DNA of 64,000 nucleotides from Thamnidium elegans. Its lineage: Eukaryota > Mucoromycota > Mucoromycetes > Mucorales > Mucoraceae. This document shows, one piece after another, positions 50,844 through 61,523 of the stretch (positions within the stretch are counted from its first letter, which is position 1; each line of letters starts with the position of its first letter). The notes beneath the pieces were generated by a model that was not told the DNA's origin, did not search any database, and saw only the letters and a program-made list of their open reading frames with translations. A program made the position numbers and the translations under genes. Location of the stretch: NCBI GenBank assembly GCA_025201345.1, contig JAIXMG010000004.1:62001-126000 (forward strand), given 5' to 3'.

Positions 50844-51632
50844 TTACTTAAGAGGAACAAACTTGGAAGAATGAGTGGCACCAATACCGGGACGACCATG
50901 CTTAACAGGCTTGTAAGAGATGGAGAATTCGGCAAGGTAGTGACCGGTCATCTCAGGCTTGATTTCGATTTGGTTGAAAACCTTACCGTTATAGACACCA
51001 ATGACGGAACCAATCATCTCGGGGACGATAATCATGTTACGGAGATGGGTCTTGACACACTCGGGCTTCTCACCAGCAGCGGCAGCCTTCTTGGCAGCAC
51101 GGAGCTTCTTGATGAGACCCATAGGCTTACGCTTAAGACCACGTTGGAATCTTCTACGAGCACGACAGTGGACGAGCTCCATGAACTACAATTGAAAAAT
51201 TCACTTTTTTTGTCAGCAAAGTCCCCCCTCTCCCTTTAAAAAATATTATATATATATTACCTGTTCAGAGGACAAGTCCAAGAGTTGGTCGAGGTCAATA
51301 CCACGGTAGGTAAACTTACGGAAAGTTCTCTTTCTAGGAGTAGTTTGTTCGTCAGCCTGTTTGTAATTAAGAATTGTAAGTAAAAAAAATTGTGGTAATG
51401 ACAAAGGGTTGTTGAATGAATGAGAAATAGAGGTTGCAGTTGTATTTTATACGTATTCAAGCGCATCGTCCTCTAATTGTCTACAATATAAAAAAAAAAC
51501 TGAAAGGTAGGGTGACACGTATCTATTTTTTTTTCTGCAATGATACACGTTCTTGTTTCATTTTTTCAACTGCTTCCTCTATTTCTCTATTCATCAAACG
51601 GATGGATTTCTTATTTGACGTATACATACCAT
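50844..51632 (-). CDS. RPS15: 40S ribosomal protein S15 (uS19)
   Basis: Small-subunit protein uS19 of the 40S head. Exons 51356-51261 and 51185-50844 are certain: [31 protein letters not shown], then [60 protein letters not shown] and [20 protein letters not shown]. No Met precedes ADEQ in frame, so a first exon must lie upstream. The best candidate is 51632-51630, an ATG immediately followed by the donor GTATGT, giving a 273-nt first intron and a 146-aa protein, the normal size. An intron directly after the start codon is common in ribosomal protein genes. The first exon is an inference. Confidence 0.93.
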
Positions 51633-52879
51633 ACTTGAAAGATGCAAAAAAAAGGAAGGATTACTAGAAATCTGTGCTGGTTGACACAGATACACTTGGA
51701 CCCATTTCGTCCGGTTCGGACAAATTCGCTCTCTGCACCCATTATAAAAACCTGTATTTAATATCCCGCTTATTTTGAAAAAGAGTGGTTTTTATAAATT
51801 ACAACCAGCTCTCAGACGTTCTAGGAGGGATGATGGTCTCTAAATTAAATATGGAGGTAAAGGGACTTCCTTTTATTTATATTGTATATTTTTCGAGTTT
51901 ATATTTGATTCAAGTATCAAAAACATTTCTTTAGACAAATCTCTGTGCCAACTAATAATTAATAGTTCTGTAAGAGCCAATATTTTGAAGGTGTCATTTA
52001 CGCGTTCAACTGGGTTATCTCACATTAAAAAAAGGTTACACGAATGAGATAGTATAGTCGTGTAAATACATTATTATGATTAAATACATTACATGTGTAA
52101 AGTGAATCTCCCCTATTTTATCACAATTATCCTTGTTTTTCTCTTTCGTACAAACCGATACGGCCATAAAGGTACTGTGAAAAGTAATAACCAAGTTTCA
52201 TTTTTATTTTTTTCTAAGCGTGCAAATAGAGTGTGTATCAAGAATTCTCTTTTCCTCATTGATTTTGTCATGATGCGAAAACTGCTAGTATAGAACCAGA
52301 TACGTGTATGTTCAATCTGATTATATTACCAAACAACAATTAAACCATATAATATCATCTTTACCCTCCCACCTTACCGCCAATGTAGTCGTTAAGACTA
52401 AATTACCGATTACCCATATACTTGACGTTATTAGACCTATGGTATGCGAACCGGTGTTACTGGTAAGTATCCTTTGGAAACGACTCAAATGTAGACAAAA
52501 ATCTGATGAAACGTTACTCGTGTAAGTCGATGAATTTAGAACGTCAAAGGTACAACATAACAAACTTTATTTGTTTCATGATTAAAATTAATCATTTTGT
52601 AAATGCAGACTAGTGTAGGCACTGTAGAACTTCGATTATTTTTTTTTTACCGAAAAAAAAAGCAGTAGTTTATGCTACCTTTTTTTTCTCACTGCAGTGT
52701 TATGTACAATAGCTTAATTTAGTATCGTTATTTGTTATTATCATTGTTTATTGAAATAACTCCTCTTTTAACAATAAAAAAAGGATGTTGAAACCCAATT
52801 TAGCAATTCGGACTTCTGACGTATAAAGAACTATTTTTTTTTTTCCTTGTTTTCTTCTTCCTTTATCAAAAATAAAACT
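51633..52879. other. Intergenic spacer with weak coding-like fragment
   Basis: AT-rich. A plus-strand open frame at 52304-52525 (73 aa, with PSHLTANVVVKTKLPITHIL and DVIRPMVCEPVLLVS) has better composition than the surroundings. It has no recognisable family and no extension, and may be a relic. The rest holds the uS19 and SPRY-gene promoter sides. Confidence 0.4.
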
Positions 52880-53958
52880 ATGCAGTCAACATATACTTGG
52901 ATATTTACTACAGGAATTATTGTATTCTTTGTAGTTATTGTCGTTTTATTATTCTTTACTCGTTCACCTATTGAATTACCATTATCTTTTAATGGAGATT
53001 TAGAAGATATTCCTTCAGATTCAGAAGAAGAAATAAATAGCTTATCGGAAGATGCCCGACTTAGTTATGAACGAGCTAAAGGTAAATATAACAATGTAAC
53101 AACAAAAAGTATATATATATAGGCTAATGAGCTATGATAATATAGTCTGGCAAGAATACCATCCACCCAACAGTATTCCCACGGATATCACACCACCTCA
53201 GTTTGTATCTATTCAAGAAAAAGGAGTATCTGCTTTTGAGTTTGAAGGAGAACCAGAAGCTAATTGTTATGTAGCAGGAAGAACAGAGATTCAATTTTTA
53301 GAAGGAGAAAATTGTGTACAAACAAATTTACCTTTACCTCGAAATCAGGAAGTATATTATTGGGAAGCAAAATTATATGATAAGCCTGAATCAACTATTG
53401 TATCTGTCGGTGTTGCAACAAAACCATTCCCTAGTTGGAGATTACCGGGTAAGTGTGTTTAATATATATATGTGTGTGTGTATAATTTATATAGTACTGA
53501 TTTATTTGTTATATATAGGTTGGAATCGTTATTCGATTGGATACTTTTCAAATAACGGTAGTAAATGCTTTAGTACACCTTTTAACAGTAAACCTTATGG
53601 GTTACCTTATAAACATGGTGATGTAATTGGTGTGGGATACAGACATCGTACAGGATCTATATTTTTTACTAAAAATGGAAGAAAATTGGAAGAAGCCTAT
53701 GCTGGATTAAGATGGAACTTATTTCCTACAATTGGAGCTAATGGACCTTGTCAAATTCATGTGAATTTAGGACAAATGGGTTTTGTCTTTGTAGAAGCTA
53801 ATGTAAAGAAATGGGGTTTAGCGCCTTCGCAAGGCACATTATCACCACCACCTGCATATGGAACTGAAAGAGATACCGTATTATTAGCAATGGGTACATC
53901 TACCGTTATTGATTTGCCTCCTCGACCACCATCATACATTGAAAATTTATTAGATTAA
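52880..53958 (+). CDS. SSH4: Ssh4/Ear1-like SPRY protein, Rsp5 ubiquitin-ligase adaptor
   Basis: Membrane adaptor that recruits the HECT ligase Rsp5 to cargo on endosomes/vacuole. Exons 52880-53081, 53146-53448 and 53519-53958, 314 aa. There is one transmembrane helix (residues about 7-29, WIFTTGIIVFFVVIVVLLFF), an acidic juxtamembrane stretch, and then the conserved PTDITPPQFVSIQEKGVSAF. A SPRY/B30.2 domain follows: YYWEAKLYDKPESTIVSVGV, PGWNRYSIGYFSNNG, YGLPYKHGDVIGVGYRHRTG, IFFTKNGRKLEEAYAG and LFPTIGANGPCQIHVNLGQM. The tail carries two PY motifs, PPAY (SPPPAYG) and PPSY (RPPSY), the Rsp5-WW ligands. In intron 1 the nearer AG (53122) breaks the frame; the next, ATATAG at 53145 downstream of GCTAAT, fits. 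Convergent with Efg1, 70 bp apart. SSH4 versus its paralogue EAR1 cannot be separated. Confidence 0.9.
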
Positions 53959-54028
53959 AAAAAAAAAAAAGGCTTACTATTCTTTTTTGTATATATACAC
54001 ACTTTTTTTTATTAGTAGTAATGGTATT

Positions 54029-54937
54029 TTACTTTTCAAAGAAATCATCCTCTGCTTCTTCCTTCTTCTTACTATCTTCTATAACAACATCAGCTCCTTC
54101 ATCGATTGGTTCTTCTGGTTTAAGATCTCCTCTATTAATCAACTTTTGTTTATATATTTCGCGATATTTCTTATTCAATAATTTTAAATCTTTATCACCA
54201 TTTAATAACGATTCTTTAATTTCGTTTAATAATCCTTCTCTTCTTATTTTGCTCTTTATATCGTCCCCATTTTCTTCAGCGAAAAGGGAAACATATGGGA
54301 CAGTTTTAGGATAATGCTACAATATATAAATAAAAAATGTTACTAAGTAAAAAAAAAAAAAAGATCAAAAAGCTTATATATAATACTTACAAGGACATAT
54401 AACAACCTAATTTCTTGTTCATCCAACTTATCTTGAAGGCCGGCTTTTTTTGTTTCGTCACTTTCTCCAGCTAATGCTGCTTTTGCTTGCTTTACTTTTC
54501 TTTCGAGCTTTTTACGTTCTTTTTTTTTAAAAAAACGAAAAATTAAAGGTTAATTTTAACTATTGTTTTATTTTATAAAAAAAAAAGACTTACCAAAATG
54601 CTTCACCATATGGTACTTTGTAGCATGACTACGTTCAGCTTCATCAATAACTCTCTCACCTAATTCAAATTCTAATGCACGTAAACGTCTTTTTGATTCT
54701 GTAATGACTTGAGCAGAGACATTCTTTCCCTACATAAAAAGTTAGTTTTTTTTTAAAAAAAAAACAAAAAAGTATTGATTCATTATCTATATATTTTACC
54801 TTGGCTAAAGTACGCTTTACGTCCCTAATTCTCTTTTTAATCTTACTAGCACTAAGAGGTATATCTTCAGTTTGGTTTCTTGTTCTAACAAATGTAGATT
54901 TTGGTTTCCCGTATTGCTGTTGTGGTTGTGTCTTCAT
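54029..54937 (-). CDS. EFG1: rRNA-processing protein Efg1
   Basis: Efg1 takes part in early 18S rRNA processing in the nucleolus (not the Candida transcription factor of the same name). Four exons: 54937-54800, 54729-54594, 54518-54391 and 54316-54029, 229 aa. Signature: SASKIKKRIRDVKRTLAKGK, RALEFELGERVIDEAERSHA, then KYHMVKHFERKKLERKVKQA, as in yeast Efg1. The middle and end are helical and charged (DKLDEQEIRLLYVLHYPKTV, LFAEENGDDI), finishing with an acidic-lysine tail EDSKKKEEAEDDFFEK. Convergent with the SPRY adaptor gene. It shares the theme of ribosome biogenesis with Dbp9 and the ribosomal protein gene nearby, though these are not an operon. Confidence 0.9.
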
Positions 54938-55889
54938 TTTCTGTGTGTATTCTTTATTTTTTCTAAAACAAGAAGAAAAAAAAGAAAAAAGTTAAAGCAA
55001 AAAACCTGACATTTAAAAAAGATGTACAGTCACTATTCCAAATGTGTGGCTTACCCTCTTTTCGATCCCTTATTTATGCACCACACGTTACAGAGATAGA
55101 AATAAAGATAGAAAGTGTCTCTGCAACGATATATCAAGTTCGAGAGTACCGAATCAAACCAAAAAATTTAGAATACCAATTGTGGATCCCTTTGACTTGT
55201 TAAATAAAATGTAGTTTTATTTACGATTTATTTACTTCAAAAATCTTCGTTATCTAATAACAATAAGATGTCATGATACGATACGTACAAATAAGTTTAT
55301 GTTTTAATAAGTTTTGACAAACTTCATTGTCGGCTAGCTATAGAACACATTCTCTAAGTACTCTGTTCAGAAAAAAAAAACGCAAAGTTGATTCTCTTAT
55401 TTATGTAAAAATACTAGCGATCCATATTCCCACATTTCTATTTTATGATTACTACGTATTAATTTAATATATTTATTATGACAAGGGTATATGGGTTACT
55501 CTATGTTAAGTAAGCGTGCCTCTTTACCTCAGCTAACTATCAATAATTTAACTATCACGCCCCCCCCCCTTTTTTTTATTAAATGTGATGTGAAATAGAA
55601 ACTACCCAATCTTCTATATGTATTATATTTTCATCACATAATACATAATTTTGATATGGGCAACCCTCGCCAACAACGTCGTGATTTAATAACTTTATTT
55701 GATGCTTAACCCATTTTACATTTACGTATGCTCAAATAGCGGTAACGGCTTACGCTTTCGGGCCTGAAATCACTTTTTTTTTAGGTAATTAGCTTTTTAT
55801 GTTGACATTGTTATTTTTCTTATTTCATGGCAAAAATAAATAGGAAACGCGTAAATAAGTAACAATTGTTCCCTCTATCCCTTAACTTT
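54938..55889. other. Intergenic spacer 5' of Efg1
   Basis: AT-rich, with a C10 run at about 55560-55569. No clear coding-like frame. It may include further eroded sequence of the relic that follows. Confidence 0.45.
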
Positions 55890-56706
55890 AGGCCTTGATC
55901 AATGAAAACATCCTGGATCAAATGCTTCCGCTTTGTACTTTCTGAACTATTTGCACTCTCTATACTCTCTATACTATCGAATCAAAGGCCGCGATGTATG
56001 ACAACTGTAGTAATATTATTGAATTCAAAGTTAATATTAGGCTCATATACATCTTTGAAGAAGAGATATTTGATCTTAATTGTTGTGACACATGTATGTC
56101 GAATGCGCCTAGTGTGAAGCTTAATATGTCGAAACTTCTTCGAGAAGGAAAGTTGATATAAACAACTGTTCAAAATGTAGTTAACAATGATGATTGTGTA
56201 TTTTCTTGGTTTTTACAGATCACTAGTAGAATCTGTTGCTTCTGTACTGTTCATGCTACCGAACATCACGTCTGTTATCCTCAGTTTACGGCTACATTCC
56301 CCAGTGAGTATCCAGAATTATCAGACTTTTTTGGGACTACAGAAAATATTTTCTTGTTTCCTGATAATATAGAGAAACTTGCTAAAAAAAACTAAAGGCT
56401 TGTATATTAAAGACTCGTTCTGATCTGACTGGTAAATATTTACAAGGTGTGATAGGATCACCAGAACGCATTGAACCTCCTATTTCATGTAACCGTCCGT
56501 TGTATTATACCCCTCCTCGTAATGAATGTCATTTTTCACACATACCTGAACATATACTTTTGGAAGAGCTTTCAGAAAGCGGACATAACAGCCAGGAAAG
56601 TTATACATCTATGGAAGTTGATGACTTTGGAATTGGGTACGATGGCTCCAACTGGAGAGATATGGAAAGTGGTTATATCTTTACCGGTCATCCTTATAAC
56701 ATGTAG
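55890..56706 (+). pseudogene. Decayed Cys-containing gene, possibly transposon-derived
   Basis: Successive coding-like segments on the plus strand: ENILDQMLPLC (about 55903), IESKAAMYDNCSNIIEFKVN (about 55978), EEEIFDLNCCDTCMSNAPSV (about 56058-56115), EHHVCYPQFTATFPSEYPEL and FFGTTENIFLFPDNIEKLAK (about 56263-56385), then a one-base frame change in an A8 run (about 56382). The last open part has SDLTGKYLQGVIGSPERIEP, LYYTPPRNECHFSHIPEHIL and an acidic end to 56706. There is also a stop after LCTF. The CC-x2-C and scattered Cys/His are reminiscent of fungal KDZ/CxC-type transposase regions, but I cannot confirm this. Either a relic, or a gene with a homopolymer sequencing error. Confidence 0.42.
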
Positions 56707-57166
56707 GACTTTCTCTTTTCCGTGATTTTTCTATTTTCTGTTCTCTGCCTTTTGGAGACCGTTCATTATTAAAAGAAGAAAAAAGTCCTTAGTCGATAAA
56801 TGCTTTTTTTTGACATTTAACTATCATAACCTTCTTTTTTATTCCCAGACCCTGCCTTTCTAAGTTGCTTATTATGCAATTTAGTCAAAGACTTTTAAGT
56901 GTCTTCAGATAAGTCTAATATTGAGGAGATATTCTTTTACGTTCTTTCAGCTTTTTATTGATGAGATTGTTGGTACTGACGAGGCCATTGGCGAATTTGC
57001 GCTTTCTTTTCCCTTGTTTCACTTGGAGTAATCCAGCTTCATTGGTAAAGTCTTTGGGTCGGAGTGCATTAGGTAATACAGCAAAACCTGGGTAAAATAA
57101 AAAAATAAATCTACAGCTCTTTTTAACTACTCTTCCTTTTTTCTTTATTTTTTTTTTCGAAAAATC
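56707..57166. promoter_or_regulatory. 5' region of Atg15
   Basis: About 460 bp of AT-rich DNA with a pyrimidine-rich run ending at the Atg15 ATG. No clear coding sequence or defined site. Confidence 0.4.
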
Positions 57167-58735
57167 ATGTTAAAAAGTATCTTGATTTTACTATACATAA
57201 CAGCAATTTATGCTGCAGAATTTGATACGGTCTCGATTAAATCCATGTATCACCATGATACCATCGGTCCACTATACAAGTTACAACTACCACAACAAAA
57301 CGCACCGTACACATTAAAATCCCTACCGGGACTTACATATCGTCCTAGCAACAGACAACAATTAATCCAACTTGCCAAATCGAATAAATTATTACGTTGG
57401 AATTCACAGCAAACCGCTCAACTAAGACCGGAACCTTATATGTTGCCTGATGTCACTGACCATGCCACCGTTTTATCATTAGCCGAAATGAGTTATAATG
57501 CATATACGGAATTAGGGAAAGAAGGCACATGGTATGATTTGGGCACACAATGGAGGATTGTAAGTCAACTTTTTTTTTAATAGTTAAGTTATCTTTTTTT
57601 TTTTAACTGGTCTATTTTTTTTATTTTTTGGGGGCATACAGAATTCAACATTTGGCTGGGAAAATGATGGACTGAGAGGTCATGTATTTGGTAATACAGA
57701 TAATTCATTACTGATTATTGGCTTTAAAGGTACGACAGCCGGTGTATTTAGTGGCGAGCCAACTGGGGAAAAGGATAAATTAAACGTAAGTCCTGCGACA
57801 ACTACAGAAAAAAAAATGAGAGAAAAAAAAATAACTTTTATGTGTTGTAGGATAATTTATTATTTTCTTGCTGTTGTGGGAAAGTAGGTCGGGGTTGGAC
57901 AGCTGTATGTAACTGTAACGATAAGAATAACCAGTACCAGTGTGATAATAAGTGTCTAGATAAAAGTTTGATCGATTCTGAACTTTATTATGATTATGCT
58001 GCAGTAAGTTGATTCTTAAATTTTATTTTGTTTTGGATTCCCGTGTACTGATAGATGAAAGGAGTATAGAATATTTATATCGATGTAATTACACAGTACC
58101 CTAATGCCACTGTTTGGCTTACAGGTCATTCTTTAGGCGGTGCTGTAGCTAGTTTGATAGGTCAAACTTTTGGTGTCCCTGCTGTAAGTTTTGAAAGCCC
58201 TGGAGATCGCCTAGCTGCACAGAGATTGCATTTACCACATGCACCTGGTTTACCTAATCAACCTATATGGCATTTTGGACATACTGCTGATCCTATCTTT
58301 ATCGGTGTTTGTACTGTAAGTCGTACCTTTTTTTTTTTTGAAAAAAAAAAATATTAACCAAATTATTAGGGACCATTAAGCGGTTGTTTTTATGCTGGAT
58401 TTGCCATGGAGACAAGATGTCATACAGGAAAAGTAAGTTCCCCTTTTTTTTTTTTTTTTGTAATTGTACGAGCTACTCTATACTGAACTTCTTTTATTTT
58501 TTTATTTTAGGTTTGTGTATGGGATACGGTTAAAGATAATGGTTGGAAAGTTAATATTGGATACCATAGAATAGGCACGATTATTGAAAGTATTTTGAAA
58601 CGACCAGATACTTTTCCATTACCAGAGTGTAAAGTAGAGACTGATTGTGATGATTGCGGGTTATGGACCTTTAAGGATGAGCGAGATTATCCAGACTCAG
58701 CTAAACTTAGATACCAGGCTGTATTTGGTGCATAA
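57167..58735 (+). CDS. ATG15: Autophagic vacuolar phospholipase Atg15
   Basis: Class-3 alpha/beta-hydrolase lipase delivered by the multivesicular-body route to the vacuole, where it breaks down autophagic bodies. Six exons: 57167-57559, 57642-57785, 57851-58003, 58070-58315, 58370-58432 and 58511-58735, 407 aa. A type II signal anchor, [16 protein letters not shown], begins it. Signatures: [80 protein letters not shown] with the nucleophile Ser in [21 protein letters not shown] with the acid Asp, [17 protein letters not shown], and HRIGTIIE with the catalytic His. The cysteine-rich end has [16 protein letters not shown]. In intron 3 the correct acceptor is GTATAG|AAT at 58069. The earlier AG (58054) would put a TAG stop in frame. 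Confidence 0.96.
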
Positions 58736-61523
58736 TAATCTTAGACACCTATAGACCTATTAATAAATAATATATACATACAGCAAAAACTTATATCAAT
58801 TTTCTGGGAAGGATATATGTATGGCGTCAAGATATAAGAAAGTTTATTTTATACATGTACTTTAAAAGGGGAAATTTGGTTAGCAGGTCAGAACACGAGA
58901 AAGATGGAAGTACAAATCCTAACCCCAAAAATACATGCTCTTAACGTTTTTAAGCGCGGTTAGAACTTTTAACGTTTTACTTAAGAGTAGTTGGTACGGA
59001 ATTTTTTTTTCGAGCGAGGCTTTTTTTTTTTACTTTTTATCTCGCCTCCGCTTTTATAGTTTTTTTGTGTTCAGAAAAAAGATCTTACAGCACTCATTTT
59101 TAGACTTTACTTCTATTTGATTTCTTATCAAATGCATAATACGAGGTATTTCGCAATAATTCTATATGTTGGTATTACAATGTAATAGTACGTATGTGTA
59201 GCACAGATCCAAAAGTTAATTTCACCTTTAAAAAAAATACGCATGAATATGATTACAATCTAGGACCGAAAGTATATACTAAATGGATATATTTTCTTTT
59301 ATGGAAGTATACAAGAAAAAAGTCCGTTTATTCCTTTGTTTTGAAACACATGCCTCTGGATTTTATTTTTTCCAGAGATAATTTATGTTGTTTTACATAT
59401 TATGTATAAGTATGTAGTTAGCATATACATCTTTTATTCTTGTAGTAAATATGTAATGCAACAAACGCCTAGTTAATGCAAAGCTGCGTAAAACTTGATC
59501 GAATATGTAAAGTTTTTTTTTTAAAAAAAAAAAGTCTATTGTTTATGTTACACTGCACATACTCAGTTGATCCATCACACTTTCACATATATAATCCGTT
59601 TTATTCTTTGCCACAATATAGCAATAACATGGAAATATATTCCTAGATACTTTTGGTAGCCATTGTGGTCATGCAGGTACTATATATTTAATTGTACATT
59701 TTTGTCTCGTTGCAGGTTTTAATGTTTCGCAATCATACAAAAAAAGAAAGATATCCCGCTGTAAAAATCTTTTAAAACGCAAAAAAAAAAAAAAAACAAA
59801 AAAAAAATACAGTTATATAAAATGTTTGTTTTGTTTTATACCATTGATACACAAAACTCTATTATTAACATCTTACAGATTTTTCAGCTAGCTAATGTAA
59901 AAAAGAGAACCTTTTTTTATGCAGTTAAAATGTATAGTTATTTTTTGCAAAGAGAAAGGAGCCCTCATTTAACGTATAATATATATATTACCTTGCTGGA
60001 GATAGTTATATCATTATTATATCACAAAGAATTTAATATCGGTTCACTGTAGATCTTGTATTCATATGCAGTACATTGATCGACTCAATATCAACAGCCT
60101 ATTTTCACAATAAAGAAATTGAACGACAAGTGTAGTCAAGACTACATAATGATAATAAAAAAAAAGAGGGAGATGCACATACGTAATGGCGTTATATGAT
60201 TAACTAAACAAAATGCGGTTACCTCAGAAATAATGCATTATATAATATTTCAATTTATCTTATGCGCGACACTTATTCGTTTTATTTGAAGATATTAGCA
60301 GCCCCGATACAAACGACCCGTATGCAAAAGTCAGTTTAAATATGTAGGTAAAAGTATGTAAGATGCATCCGTTCTAATAATTATCTTTCCATCTTACCTT
60401 CAACAAATTATAATGCTAAATTTGCTACTGTTATTATTGCCGAAACTCGATTGATAAATGGCCTATAATCCATAATCAACCGTAAATTGCACTTAAGCTA
60501 CATCTTTATACAGTGATATAATTAAATATATATATTAAATTTAGTAAACTAAAACAGAGTTTCTGGTAATTAAAATAACGTTAGCACTTCTAATACTTTT
60601 TTGCCCCCAATAAAAACCAAATCGATTCTTTGAGCATTTTACTTTAAAAAAATTAAATCAAACACAGCCAGTTCAGGGCAAGAAGAGTGAAAGGCTGCTG
60701 AAGCCTAAAAGATAATTCATTTGCAATTTTAATAAATATTAACTCAATGTGGTCTGGCTGTAGATTTTTTTAAGCATCTGCGTGTGGTTTTATTTTTTAT
60801 TTTAGGGGTAAGGTCTGACAAACTATTTTAAAGGCTAGCTGAATCCTCTAAATCTTTACATACAGCAAAAGTGACGCCCAAACTGCATTTTTTTTTAAGA
60901 AATAAAAGGCGGGGAAGAAATGGTTTCAAAGGGCGGTTTTCTACATCTCAGTGTATTGCTTTTTTCTCTTGTCAATGGTCCAAAACATTTATTAAATAAG
61001 GCTACCCTTTAACACTTTTCAAATATTTACTGAGTACTGCATAAAAAAAAATGCTCTAAGAACAGGCTTCAGCTATTCTGGTAACTAATTTCTACGCTTG
61101 CCGTATTCATATGAAAGTCATGAATCAACTCTTTTAAAGTTTACATTTGAGAACCAGTAAATAAAAGAGATTAAAAATGTAATGTACCGTATATAGTAAA
61201 TTGAGTCACATTTTAAAAAGGTTTCATCATTTTAACAATGGTATTTTATTCAATGGTAACATAAAATGATGGTTACACGTACAGAAAAGTAAAAAAAAAA
61301 GAGAACAGAGGGCTGAAAAGGATGCTGTATGAAAAAGGAAAGAAAAAAAAAGAGGTCCGCAGAGAGATAATTTACACTTATATATAAATAACGTACTTAC
61401 TCCCTGCTGATTTTCCCTTTTTTTACTCCTGTAGCGCATTTATACATACTTATATAATCACTAGGAACTTCCTTTTTTTTCGCTTTTTTTTTTTCAAGGT
61501 AAACTTATTATTATATTATTATT
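58736..61523. other. Intergenic spacer (about 2.8 kb)
   Basis: AT-rich throughout. Open frames such as 59194-59409 and 59822-60052 have Phe/Tyr/Lys-heavy composition and no family resemblance. No RNA gene or repeat was recognised beyond a T-to-A junction near 59513-59533. Confidence 0.5.

Noticed and set aside
51540..51629. C/D-box snoRNA in the uS19 first intron (TTGATGA near the donor)
   Set aside because: The C-box lacks the purine at the first position and no CTGA D-box follows within about 100 nt.
52847..52879. Earlier start of the Ssh4-like gene at 52847
   Set aside because: That position is TTG, not ATG. The first ATG in frame is at 52880, right before the membrane helix.
53120..53130. 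Apparent frameshift at the first junction of the Ssh4-like gene
   Set aside because: It arises only if the first AG is used as acceptor. That AG lies at the branch-like GCTAAT, and the next AG at 53145 restores the frame exactly.
58052..58072. In-frame TAG within Atg15 just before the conserved [11 protein letters not shown] stretch, suggesting a pseudogene or stop read-through
   Set aside because: The TAG is part of the acceptor GTATAG. Starting the exon at 58070 keeps the phase and matches the Atg15 family, with a CTGAT branch-like site upstream.
58935..60052. Three 60-76 aa frames in the Atg15-glycoprotein spacer
   Set aside because: AT-driven Phe/Tyr/Ile/Lys composition, no start context or family resemblance.
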